Assembly: GCA_018054915.1 (NCBI GenBank)
Contig: JAGPIR010000007.1
Location: forward strand, 1 to 15,412
Length of the DNA: 15,412 nt
Reading direction: 5' to 3'
From: Allobrachymonas sp.
Lineage (GTDB): Bacteria; Pseudomonadota; Gammaproteobacteria; Burkholderiales; Burkholderiaceae_C
Part shown: in pieces, positions 1 through 6,065 of the stretch
Layout: each line of letters opens with the position of its first letter
How positions within the stretch are numbered: position 1 is the first letter of the stretch
Notes under the pieces: generated by a model
What the model was told of the DNA's origin: nothing
What the model saw: only the letters and a program-made list of their open reading frames with translations
The model's database searches: none
Position numbers and translations under genes: made by a program

Positions 1-500
1 CCACGGCCTGGCTGTTTGTAGGCGGCATGCGTGCTCTGAACATCCGGGGCGGTTTCCTGCACATGGCGGCCGATGCGCTGATTTCCCTGGGGGTGGTTTG
101 CGCCGGCGGTCTGTATCTCTGGCTGGGCTGGACCTGGCTTGATCCCGCAGTCAGCCTGCTGATTGCGCTGGTGGTGGTGCTGGGGGCATGGTCCTTGTTG
201 CGCCGCTCACTGCATTTGCTGTTTGACGGGGTGCCCGATGACATCGATACCGCAACGGTGCGCCAGCGTCTGCTCGATCTCGCAGGGGTGGCGGCAGTGC
301 ACGATCTGCATATTTGGGCGATCAGCACTGCCGAAAATGCACTGACAGCGCATCTGGTGGTCGATTCGGAAACCGTCGACCGCGACTCTCTGGTGGAGCG
401 GGCGCAGCACATGCTGCATGAACAGTTCGCGCTTCGCCATGTGTGCTTGCAGTGCGAATCCGCCGCCTACGCCCAGAAGTGCCCGCTGCACGAAAAATAA
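1..500 (+). CDS. CDF-family cation efflux transporter, C-terminal part (5' end outside window)
   Basis: The reading frame is open from the window edge (codons in frame from base 3), so only the last roughly 165 residues are seen. A transmembrane helix begins with the motif NIRGGFLHMAADALISLG. Its HxxxD pair (His at 60-62, Asp at 72-74) is the TM5 metal-binding pair of the CDF family. A second hydrophobic helix follows (DPAVSLLIALVVVLGAW), then a soluble ferredoxin-like C-terminal domain containing VHDLHIWAI, the usual CDF cytoplasmic domain motif. The C-terminus is Cys/His-bearing (VCLQCES, CPLHEK), which could bind metal. The pattern is closest in memory to ZitB/CzcD zinc exporters, which exchange cytoplasmic Zn2+ or Co2+ for protons. 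The exact metal cannot be read from this half. It runs convergently into pncC, with only 15 bases between the two stop codons. Confidence 0.93.
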   Translation, partial: TAWLFVGGMRALNIRGGFLHMAADALISLGVVCAGGLYLWLGWTWLDPAVSLLIALVVVLGAWSLLRRSLHLLFDGVPDDIDTATVRQRLLDLAGVAAVHDLHIWAISTAENALTAHLVVDSETVDRDSLVERAQHMLHEQFALRHVCLQCESAAYAQKCPLHEK

Positions 501-515
501 GCGGCGCCTGGCCGC
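493..515 (-). terminator. Rho-independent terminator of pncC
   Basis: On the minus strand, directly after the pncC TAG, the sequence forms GCGGC (515-511), a 5-nt loop, GCCGC (505-501), then TTATTTTT (500-493). A GC-only stem followed by a U-rich tail is the classic intrinsic terminator form. The stem is short (5 bp). The U-tract lies over the last codons and stop of the converging CDF gene, so the hairpin may also slow read-through from that side, but the plus strand has no U-tract after it. Confidence 0.6.
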
Positions 516-1037
516 CTATGCGCCCAGCATGTGCGCCAGCCGCTTCAGGGTGTGATGCAGCGAAGCCACGCGAACCGCGGCACGGCCGCCATCGAAATGG
601 CAGCGTTCGCTGAATGTGGCGCCATCCAGACACCAGGCAAACCACACCGTACCCACAGGCTTGCCCACGACGCCCCCCGTGGGACCGGCAATGCCGGTAA
701 CGGCGGTTGCCACGCGGGCGGTGCTGTTGCGGATGGCGCCTTGGACCATGGCGCGGGCCACGGGCTCGCTCACGGCGCCATGCTGCGCAATCAGGTCTGC
801 AGGAACACCCAGCATCCCGGTTTTGGCCGCATCCGAATAGGTAACAAAACCGCGCTCAAACCACTGGCTGGAACCAGCCAGGCTGGTACAGGCTGCCGCC
901 ACCATGCCGCCCGTGCAGCTTTCGGCCGTTGCCAACATCCACCCGCGCGCCAGCAACGCGCTGGAAATCCGTGTCAGGACGGCCTCAAGGGCCTGGGAAT
1001 CAGGTTCTGGCGGTTCGGGTTGTGGTGGGTTTGCCAT
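516..1037 (-). CDS. pncC: Nicotinamide-nucleotide amidohydrolase (CinA C-terminal domain family)
   Basis: The 173-residue protein is a stand-alone CinA C-terminal domain. Members with PncC activity deamidate nicotinamide mononucleotide to nicotinic acid mononucleotide in bacterial NAD recycling. Visible motifs are AESCTGG (residues 38-44, with Ser40 the likely nucleophile), VTYSDAAK (65-72, with Tyr67 and Lys72 as likely catalytic partners), GAVS (87-90) and AVTGIAGPTGG (112-122). Length matches the single-domain family (about 160-175 aa). The N-terminal MoaB-like CinA domain is absent, as is normal for PncC. The first 15 residues are Pro/Glu-rich and not conserved. The start is ATG; no strong Shine-Dalgarno is seen. 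In many proteobacteria pncC follows pgpA or precedes recA; neither is here. It converges on the CDF gene and diverges from the exporter at 1277. Function is known for the family and inferred here. Confidence 0.92.
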   Translation of the reverse strand: MANPPQPEPPEPDSQALEAVLTRISSALLARGWMLATAESCTGGMVAAACTSLAGSSQWFERGFVTYSDAAKTGMLGVPADLIAQHGAVSEPVARAMVQGAIRNSTARVATAVTGIAGPTGGVVGKPVGTVWFAWCLDGATFSERCHFDGGRAAVRVASLHHTLKRLAHMLGA

Positions 1038-1276
1038 GTGATGTTTCCAGACATGCGGAGCTCAATGGCATGATCGTAGCGCCATCCCGGCGCGCATCGC
1101 CATTTTTTCGGGTTTTGCCGCGTCTGACAGGGCGGCTGCCCGGCCCTGTTTCGCTGCCCGCGTGATACCCTTGCCGCCTTGGATCATGGCGACGGCTGTC
1201 ATAACTGCAGCCGCCTGCTTTGCCCGTCGTGCGTCTGTTTTGTGACTGTTTCTGTTCTGCCATTCTGTTTTTTGCG

Positions 1277-2197
1277 ATGCATCCATTCCCCGTTGTTCCC
1301 GCCCGGCACCTGTTGCTGGCCCTGGCTGTGGTTTTCATCTGGGGAACCAATTTCGCCGTCATCAAGATTGCGCTGGCAGACCTGCCACCCCTGCTGTTTG
1401 CGGCCTTGCGCTACCTGCTGGCCGCCGTGCCCGCCATCTTTTTTCTGCGGTGTCCGCCGGTGCCATGGCCCAACCTGATCGGCTACGGCCTGCTGATCGG
1501 CGTGGGGCAATTCGGTCTGCTCTACATGGCCATGCAGGGCCATATTTCTCCGGGACTGGCTTCGCTGGTCATTCAGCTCCAGGTGTTTTTTACGGTCGGC
1601 CTGTCGATGCTGCTGACCGGCGAACGGCCCAGGGCGTTCCAGTACGCGGCAACGGCAGTGGCCGCAAGCGGCATTGTGCTGATTGCGTTGCGCGCAGATG
1701 GCAACTCGGCAACACCGGCCGGGCTGCTGATGGTAACATTGGCGGCTATCAGCTGGTCGTGCGGCAACATGGTCAGCCGCGCCGCCTTCCGGCATGCTGG
1801 CGTCAACATGCTGGCCTATGTGGCCTGGAGCAGCCTGTTTGCCGTTGCGCCTTTGGCGTTGCTCTCGCTTGGGCTGGAAGGCCTGCCGCGCATCTCGCAA
1901 AGCCTGGCGGGCGCCCACTGGAGCACCTGGCTGGCCGTGGCCTGGCAGTCTTTTGGCAACACCCTTTTCGGTTACGGCATGTGGGCCTGGCTGCTGAGCC
2001 GCCATCCCGCCGCATCCATCAGTCCCATGGCGCTGCTGGTGCCGGTGTTTGGCATGGGCGCATCGGCATTGATCCTGGGCGAACCTTTGCCAGCCTGGAA
2101 ACTGCTGGCGGCGGCCTTGGTCATGGCGGGGCTTGCCATCAACACGTTGTGGCCGCGACTGCTGCACCGGATGCGCACCCGCGCCGCCGCGCGCTGA
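1277..2197 (+). CDS. eamA: DMT-superfamily exporter, EamA (YdeD)-like
   Basis: An approximately 306-residue, ten-helix drug/metabolite transporter made of two EamA repeats. The first repeat opens with LALAVVFIWGTNFAVIKIAL and contains SPGLASLVIQLQVFFT. The second opens with LAAISWSCGNMVSRAAF and ends in ALLVPVFGMGASALILGE plus a final helix. These blocks line up along their length with what I recall of E. coli EamA, an inner-membrane exporter of O-acetylserine and cysteine, so the family is sure and the substrate is an inference. The frame is open further upstream to a TTG at 1220, but the ATG at 1277 places the first helix where the family has it, so I chose that. No clear Shine-Dalgarno or promoter is visible in the 239 bases separating it from divergent pncC. 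It is followed by aroG after 40 bases on the same strand, which may be chance or co-transcription. Confidence 0.9.
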   Translation: MHPFPVVPARHLLLALAVVFIWGTNFAVIKIALADLPPLLFAALRYLLAAVPAIFFLRCPPVPWPNLIGYGLLIGVGQFGLLYMAMQGHISPGLASLVIQLQVFFTVGLSMLLTGERPRAFQYAATAVAASGIVLIALRADGNSATPAGLLMVTLAAISWSCGNMVSRAAFRHAGVNMLAYVAWSSLFAVAPLALLSLGLEGLPRISQSLAGAHWSTWLAVAWQSFGNTLFGYGMWAWLLSRHPAASISPMALLVPVFGMGASALILGEPLPAWKLLAAALVMAGLAINTLWPRLLHRMRTRAAAR

Positions 2198-2224
2198 TTG
2201 CTCCCAGCGGAACAACGCTCCATT

Positions 2225-2230
2225 TACAAT
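2225..2230 (+). promoter_or_regulatory. Possible -10 box (TACAAT) just upstream of aroG
   Basis: TACAAT ends 7 bases before the ATG at 2238, a 5-of-6 match to the sigma70 -10 consensus. No good -35 lies at 16-18 bases; TTGCTC at 2198-2203 is 21 bases away. If the box is used, the transcript would begin at or next to the start codon and be leaderless. No Shine-Dalgarno is visible upstream of this ATG, which fits that reading but does not prove it. Confidence 0.35.
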
Positions 2231-2237
2231 TCACGAC

Positions 2238-3323
2238 ATGGCCCCCAACAGAATACTGACCACCCACGACACCACGCGCATCGACGATACCCGCATCGGC
2301 GCGGTGCGCCCCCTGATGACCCCTGCCCTGCTGCAAGAGCGCCAGCCTCTTGGCGACACCGCCGCGCAGTTTGTAGAGCAGCACCGCCGGGAAATTGCCG
2401 ATGTGCTGCACGGCCGCAGCGACCGGCTGCTGGCCATTGTCGGGCCGTGTTCCATTCATGACCACGCACAGGCCATGGAGTATGCCCACCAGTTGCAAAA
2501 GGTGGCGCAACAGTTCAAGGAAGAACTGCTCATCATCATGCGCGTGTATTTTGAAAAGCCGCGCACCACGGTGGGTTGGAAAGGGTATATCAACGACCCC
2601 CATCTGGACGGCAGTTTTGCCATCAACGACGGGCTGGAGCGTGCGCGGCAGTTGCTGCTGGACATCATCGAACTGGGCCTGCCTGCCGGCACCGAGTTTC
2701 TGGACCTGCTCAGCCCCCAGTTCATCAGCGATCTGATTGCCTGGGGCGCCATCGGCGCGCGCACCACCGAAAGCCAGACGCACCGGCAGCTTGCCAGCGG
2801 GATGAGCTGCCCGGTGGGATTCAAGAACGGCACCGACGGCAACGTCAAGGTGGCGGTCGATGCCGTGGTGGCCGCCCAGTCGCCCCATGCCTTTATTGGC
2901 ATGACCAAGATGGGACAGGCCGCCATTTTTGAAACACGCGGCAACCACGACTGCCACATCATCCTGCGCGGCGGCAAAACCCCCAACTACGACGCCGAAC
3001 ATGTGGCTGCCGCCTGCAAGGTGCTGGCCGCCAGCGGCCTGCGCGAACAGGTCATGATCGACCTTTCGCATGCCAACAGCAGCAAGCAGCACATCCGGCA
3101 GATTGACGTGGCCGCCGACGTGGCCCGGCAGATCGCAGCCGGTGACACGCGCATCACCGGCGTCATGATTGAAAGCCACCTGCACGAAGGGCGCCAGGAC
3201 CTGGGCGAAGGCAATGCCCTGCGCCACGGTGTGTCGATCACCGATGCCTGCATCAGCATGGCGCAAACCCTGCCCGTGCTGCAGCAACTGGCAGAAGCCG
3301 TCCGCCAGCGGCGCAATCAGTAA
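2238..3323 (+). CDS. aroG: 3-deoxy-7-phosphoheptulonate (DAHP) synthase, class I (AroA-alpha type)
   Basis: A 361-residue enzyme that condenses phosphoenolpyruvate and erythrose 4-phosphate to DAHP, the first committed step of aromatic amino acid synthesis in the cytosol. Motifs in order: VGPCSIHD (68-75), EKPRTTVGWKGYIND (106-120), GARTTESQTHR (173-183), PVGFKNGTDG (192-201), HIILRGG (240-246), DLSHANSSK (275-283), ESHLHEG (312-318) and SITDAC (333-338). The metal ligands of E. coli AroG (Cys61, His268, Glu302, Asp326) fall at Cys71, His278, Glu312 and Asp336, a constant offset of 10. Residues of the AroG feedback pocket also map (Asp156, Pro160, Leu185, Ser190), so the enzyme should be feedback-inhibited. 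At the position equivalent to AroG Ser211 it carries Gly221, as the tyrosine-sensitive isoenzymes do. The frame is open upstream to 2133, overlapping eamA, but family length and motif placement favour ATG 2238. Downstream is a strong hairpin. Confidence 0.95.
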   Translation: MAPNRILTTHDTTRIDDTRIGAVRPLMTPALLQERQPLGDTAAQFVEQHRREIADVLHGRSDRLLAIVGPCSIHDHAQAMEYAHQLQKVAQQFKEELLIIMRVYFEKPRTTVGWKGYINDPHLDGSFAINDGLERARQLLLDIIELGLPAGTEFLDLLSPQFISDLIAWGAIGARTTESQTHRQLASGMSCPVGFKNGTDGNVKVAVDAVVAAQSPHAFIGMTKMGQAAIFETRGNHDCHIILRGGKTPNYDAEHVAAACKVLAASGLREQVMIDLSHANSSKQHIRQIDVAADVARQIAAGDTRITGVMIESHLHEGRQDLGEGNALRHGVSITDACISMAQTLPVLQQLAEAVRQRRNQ

Positions 3324-3349
3324 TCAGCCCTCGCCTGGCAGGGCAGGCA

Positions 3350-3374
3350 CACTGGCAGCGGCTCGCTGCCAGTG
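3350..3374 (+). terminator. Perfect 11-bp hairpin downstream of aroG (terminator-like)
   Basis: CACTGGCAGCG (3350-3360), a 3-nt loop GCT and CGCTGCCAGTG (3364-3374) form an uninterrupted 11-bp GC-rich stem starting 26 bases after the aroG stop. There is no U-tract on either strand, so it is not a standard intrinsic terminator. It may end or stabilise the 3' end of the aroG mRNA. The rest of the 232-base gap to the next start holds no gene that I can recognise. Confidence 0.5.
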
Positions 3375-3541
3375 CAGACGCAAACCGATTTCACCCCCTA
3401 TCTGCCCGCTCTTTGCGCTACTATCATCAATGAAGTAATTGGGTGGCTCACATTCCCGTCCGGTTTACTTCGTTCCAGGGCAAGCATGCATGGCTGCATG
3501 GGCAATGCAGGTTTCCGCTCCCGGTCACCAAAACGTTTGGC

Positions 3542-3548
3542 AAAAGGA
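3542..3548 (+). promoter_or_regulatory. Ribosome binding site of the CMD gene
   Basis: AAAAGGA sits 7 bases before ATG 3556 and decides the start in a frame that is open about 120 bases further upstream. It is one of the few clear Shine-Dalgarno sequences in the window. Confidence 0.65.
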
Positions 3549-3555
3549 AAAATCC

Positions 3556-3903
3556 ATGAAAAACTTTCCGGAATTGTTCAAAGAACTCAACGTCTGGATG
3601 GAAAAACTGGGCATGGCCGCCCCGGAAGTGATGAAGGGATTCGGCTCGTTGCATGCCGCCAGCCTCAAATCAGGGGCTTTGGAGACCAAAACCAAGGAGC
3701 TGATTGCGTTGGGCATCGCGATTACCGCGCGATGTGAAGGGTGTATTGCCTATCATGTGCATGATGCGATGAAGGCTGGCGCCAACAAGGAAGAAATTAT
3801 CGAAACAGTGTCCGTGGCCATCCTCATGGGGGGCGGCCCATCGGTTGTCTATGGCATCGAGGCGATGCAGGCGCTCAGCCAATACCAGGAGCAAGGCCTG
3901 TAA
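3556..3903 (+). CDS. AhpD-like carboxymuconolactone decarboxylase (CMD) family protein
   Basis: A 115-residue all-helical CMD-domain protein. It has the AhpD-type active-site layout Glu48, Cys60-x-x-Cys63 and His67 (in ELIALGIAITARCEGCIAYH). These match in spacing the Glu118, Cys130, Cys133 and His137 of Mycobacterium tuberculosis AhpD, a thiol peroxidase/adaptor. A peroxidatic or disulfide-reducing role is therefore likelier than decarboxylation, but no peroxiredoxin (ahpC) or other partner is next to it. The conserved helix after the active site (DAMKAGANKEEIIETVSVAILMGGGP) is also present. The frame is open upstream to 3439, but the ATG at 3556 has a good Shine-Dalgarno (AAAAGGA, 3542-3548, 7 bases before) and gives the family's usual length. 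It stands as a single gene, 187 bases before the hydrolase gene. Confidence 0.9.
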   Translation: MKNFPELFKELNVWMEKLGMAAPEVMKGFGSLHAASLKSGALETKTKELIALGIAITARCEGCIAYHVHDAMKAGANKEEIIETVSVAILMGGGPSVVYGIEAMQALSQYQEQGL

Positions 3904-4090
3904 AACGCGCCTCAACCAGAAAACGGGCAATCGCCTTGCGCAACCTCTCGCCTGGAGTGCGCGAAGGACGGCAACACATTCAACCTCAACGGCCCGATCG
4001 GGGCGGAGGTGTTTGGTTCCTGCGTGATCAGCGAAAGATGCGCCGTGGCGATCAAACACCTTTGCTTTGACAGATTCATAGGGGTTCGTC

Positions 4091-4747
4091 ATGCGCGTAC
4101 AAAACGGACAGCTCGTCTTGATTCCAGTTGACCATGTTCAGATCGAAGGCATGCTTTCGCTGCCGGACAGCCCCAAAGGCCTGATCCTGTTCGCCCATGG
4201 CAGCGGCAGCAGCCGGCACAGCCCGCGCAACCAATACGTTGCACAGGTGTTGCTGGAGCGGGGTTTTGGCACCTTGTTGCTGGACCTGCTCACACCAGAG
4301 GAAGATCGTGATGCCAGCCGCCGGTTTGAGATTGGCTTGTTGACGCAGCGCCTGCTGACCGCAACCGTCTGGCTCCGTCAGCAAGCCTTGACACAGCAGC
4401 TTCCTCTGGCTTATTTCGGCGCCAGCACGGGCGCGGCAGCGGCCTTGAAAGCGGCGGCAAACGCAGGATCGGGAATACGGGCAGTCGTGTCACGCGGCGG
4501 CCGCCCCGACATGGCCGAGCCGCAGGAGCTTGCACGGGTACAGTGCCCCACCCTGTTGTTGGTAGGCCAAAACGACACGGAAGTGCTGCAACTCAACCGC
4601 CTGGCCGCATCATTCCTGCATTGCACCAACAGTCTCAGAGTCATTGCGGGTGCGACCCATTTGTTTGAGGAACCAGGCACACTGGAAGCAGTCGCAAAAC
4701 AGGCGGCAGACTGGTTTGAGCGTCACCTGACATCTGAACCGGGTTGA
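4091..4747 (+). CDS. Alpha/beta hydrolase, dienelactone-hydrolase-like
   Basis: A 218-residue single-domain alpha/beta hydrolase. The catalytic triad can be read: Ser112 in the nucleophile elbow GASTG (110-114), Asp162 in VGQND, and His190 in GATHLFEEPG. HGSGSSRHSPRNQYV (36-50) after the second strand supplies the oxyanion-hole region and is typical of a subgroup often found fused to, or next to, a phosphoribosyltransferase domain; here it stands alone. LLLDLLTPEE (62-71) and VVSRGGRPD (132-140) are further subgroup marks. No signal peptide is seen, so it should be cytosolic. The substrate is unknown; true dienelactone hydrolases use Cys as nucleophile, so that exact activity is unlikely. AGGGG (4080-4084) lies 6 bases before the ATG as a good ribosome binding site. 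Confidence 0.88.
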   Translation: MRVQNGQLVLIPVDHVQIEGMLSLPDSPKGLILFAHGSGSSRHSPRNQYVAQVLLERGFGTLLLDLLTPEEDRDASRRFEIGLLTQRLLTATVWLRQQALTQQLPLAYFGASTGAAAALKAAANAGSGIRAVVSRGGRPDMAEPQELARVQCPTLLLVGQNDTEVLQLNRLAASFLHCTNSLRVIAGATHLFEEPGTLEAVAKQAADWFERHLTSEPG

Positions 4748-4755
4748 TCAGCCGC

Positions 4756-4774
4756 CCTCCCCTCCTGGGGGAGG
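4756..4774 (+). terminator. GC-rich hairpin after the alpha/beta hydrolase
   Basis: CCTCCCC (4756-4762), a 5-nt loop and GGGGAGG (4768-4774) form a perfect 7-bp stem starting 9 bases after the stop codon. Only two T residues follow, so termination is possible but not certain. Confidence 0.4.
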
Positions 4775-5116
4775 TTGCGCAAAACGGCAATTGGCAGCAA
4801 GGAGCCGTTTCGTCGCGTAAAACCAGCATGATGCAGACATTTCGAGTTGATTGCATACCGATGTGAGAGGTTTCACGTCTCGGCTGGACCGATCCCCCGA
4901 ACATTGCCTTGGTTCGTTGAGGGCATGTTCATCAAGTATGGTCTGCTATTGATATTTTTATTGTCTTCTGGTATGGGTGGCATAAAAGGCTCCAGTCTGT
5001 GGATGGCCATTTATGCCCGTGCCACCTAAAGGTGCAACAGAACATCTTTTTCGACGCTTTGCCGCCTATGATCCAGACAGGTTCATGAACACCTCTTTTG
5101 TGGGAACGCAGCAAAC
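4775..5116 (+). other. Gene-poor interval, somewhat AT-richer than its surroundings
   Basis: About 340 bases with no recognisable gene. A frame from ATG 4925 could encode 34 residues with a hydrophobic start (FIKYGLLLIFLLSS), but the GAGGG before it is only 2 bases from the ATG, too close for normal use, and nothing about the peptide is familiar. TTGATA (near 4949) and TATGGG (near 4972) at 17-base spacing are a poor promoter match that could serve the gene at 5117. I see no repeat or RNA structure that stands out. Confidence 0.4.
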
Positions 5117-5707
5117 ATGAAATCCATCATCTTGGCACTATCCATGCTCGCCGCGATTCCGGCTATGGCGCAGATTCATTACTGCGTTGTGGGTGGCAAA
5201 AAGATTCTGACTGACAAGCCGTGCCCAGGCGCCGGAACAGAGTTGCGCCCAACAGTCAACATCGTGCAGGCGCACTCGGTACCGGAAAAACAAAGCGCCT
5301 ACGGAAGTGATGGGCAGTATCAAAGCAGCGGCAGCTCCCGGTCTGGCGACGGGTATGCCTGCCGACAAGCCATCCGCAATGCGGGGGTGCAATTCACACA
5401 ATCGCGATCTGGATCCAGGACCGAATCCGACCGTCAGCTGGCAACCAACGCATGCGGATACGATCCCTTTGAAGACCAACGTGCAACCGAATCCCGCGAA
5501 CGCGAAATGCGCCACGAGCGCCGGATGCAGGCCGCGCAAGATGCACAGGCACGCGCAGCCCAAGGGCCAACGCGCATGTCGCGGTGCAATGGTGGCTTCT
5601 GCTACGACGAGCAGGGCAACACTTACCATCGCAACGGCGACAATTTTTTGACCAAGCCGGGCGGCGGAACCTGCTTCCGGGTTGGAAATATGTGGAACTG
5701 CAACTGA
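5117..5707 (+). CDS. Secreted Cys-rich protein with DUF4124-like N-terminus
   Basis: A 196-residue exported protein of unknown function. Residues 1-18 form a Sec signal peptide ending AMA, with cleavage likely before Gln19. Next comes a short segment of DUF4124 style (YCVVGGKKILTDKPCPGAGTE, residues 22-42), then a Ser/Gly/Gln-rich linker (58-79). A region with Cys82 and Cys113 follows, then a charged probably helical stretch rich in Arg/Glu/Ala (120-150). The C-terminal module (157-196) has the pattern CNGGFCYDEQGNTY...GGTCFRVGNMWNC. The eight cysteines, all after the signal peptide, could form four disulfides in the periplasm. I recall similar C-terminal modules in uncharacterised Burkholderiales proteins; no role is known to me. 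GGGA (5102-5105) is 11 bases from the ATG, a weak ribosome binding site. Confidence 0.75.
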   Translation: MKSIILALSMLAAIPAMAQIHYCVVGGKKILTDKPCPGAGTELRPTVNIVQAHSVPEKQSAYGSDGQYQSSGSSRSGDGYACRQAIRNAGVQFTQSRSGSRTESDRQLATNACGYDPFEDQRATESREREMRHERRMQAAQDAQARAAQGPTRMSRCNGGFCYDEQGNTYHRNGDNFLTKPGGGTCFRVGNMWNCN

Positions 5708-5797
5708 TCAGATGATCTGGATCGGCGGAACCCCTGCTCCTGTCACTTCTCCGTTGTAGCCATGGCTCACGCTGGTTCCAGAATCAGCGCAGATAAT

Positions 5798-6004
5798 ATG
5801 CTCGAAAAAGCGGCCCACCGCACAATTGAACTGCCCGCTGCCCAGAAAAGCAAGCAGTGGCGCCGCACTGACGTGGCCAAGCACTACAAGGTCTCCGAGC
5901 GCACCATTGACCGTTGGGTCAAGACTGGTGGACTTCCCGGACCCGGCCCGGCAGGCTGCTGGACGCGCAACGAGATTCTGCGCCGCGACCGGGAACGTGA
6001 GTAA
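5798..6004 (+). CDS. Small helix-turn-helix protein, AlpA/excisionase-like
   Basis: A 68-residue protein if started at ATG 5798 (80 residues from ATG 5762, also possible). The core KQWRRTDVAKHYKVSERTID followed by RWVKTGGLPGP is a MerR/HTH_17-type DNA-binding motif: the helix-turn-helix covers about residues 21-37, followed by a wing-like GLPGPGPAG and WTRNEIL, as in phage Cox/Xis and AlpA-type regulators. No effector domain is present. Neither start has a Shine-Dalgarno; GATAAT directly before ATG 5798 resembles a -10 box but would put the start of transcription inside the gene. It lies 61 bases beyond the 3' end of the tRNA-Leu gene, a common integration site for mobile elements, but no integrase or att repeat is visible. 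It may be a leftover of a lost element; this is inference. Confidence 0.6.
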   Translation: MLEKAAHRTIELPAAQKSKQWRRTDVAKHYKVSERTIDRWVKTGGLPGPGPAGCWTRNEILRRDRERE

Positions 6005-6030
6005 ATTCTCAGGGCGCATCCAAGGCGCAC

Positions 6031-6048
6031 GAAACGGCCAGAAGCCGC
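6031..6048 (-). terminator. Weak hairpin downstream of tRNA-Leu
   Basis: On the minus strand, 18 bases after the encoded CCA, GCGGC (6048-6044) and GCCGT (6038-6034) can pair around a 5-nt loop, followed by TTTC. The stem is only 4 bp plus one wobble pair, so this is a tentative terminator for the tRNA transcript. Confidence 0.3.
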
Positions 6049-6065
6049 ATGAATACTAGGTTTTG

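Noticed and set aside
1062..1286. Minus-strand 74-residue frame between pncC and eamA
   Set aside because: Runs over the eamA start on the other strand, has no familiar motif, and its basic Lys/Ala/Arg-rich make-up fits a chance frame.
1199..2215. Long minus-strand open frame (338 residues) opposite eamA
   Set aside because: Its translation is rich in Gln, His and Arg with no recognisable motifs, as expected opposite a GC-rich membrane-protein gene; the plus-strand frame is clearly the transporter.
2139..3287. Long minus-strand open frame (382 residues) opposite aroG
   Set aside because: Lacks family features; the plus strand encodes a DAHP synthase with all catalytic residues.
4925..5029. 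34-residue hydrophobic peptide in the gap before the DUF4124-like gene
   Set aside because: The purine-rich stretch is only 2 bases before the ATG, and nothing supports translation beyond one hydrophobic run.
5708..6019. Minus-strand open frame (103 residues) opposite the small HTH gene
   Set aside because: No recognisable domain; the plus strand carries a convincing helix-turn-helix motif. A small chance remains that neither is expressed.
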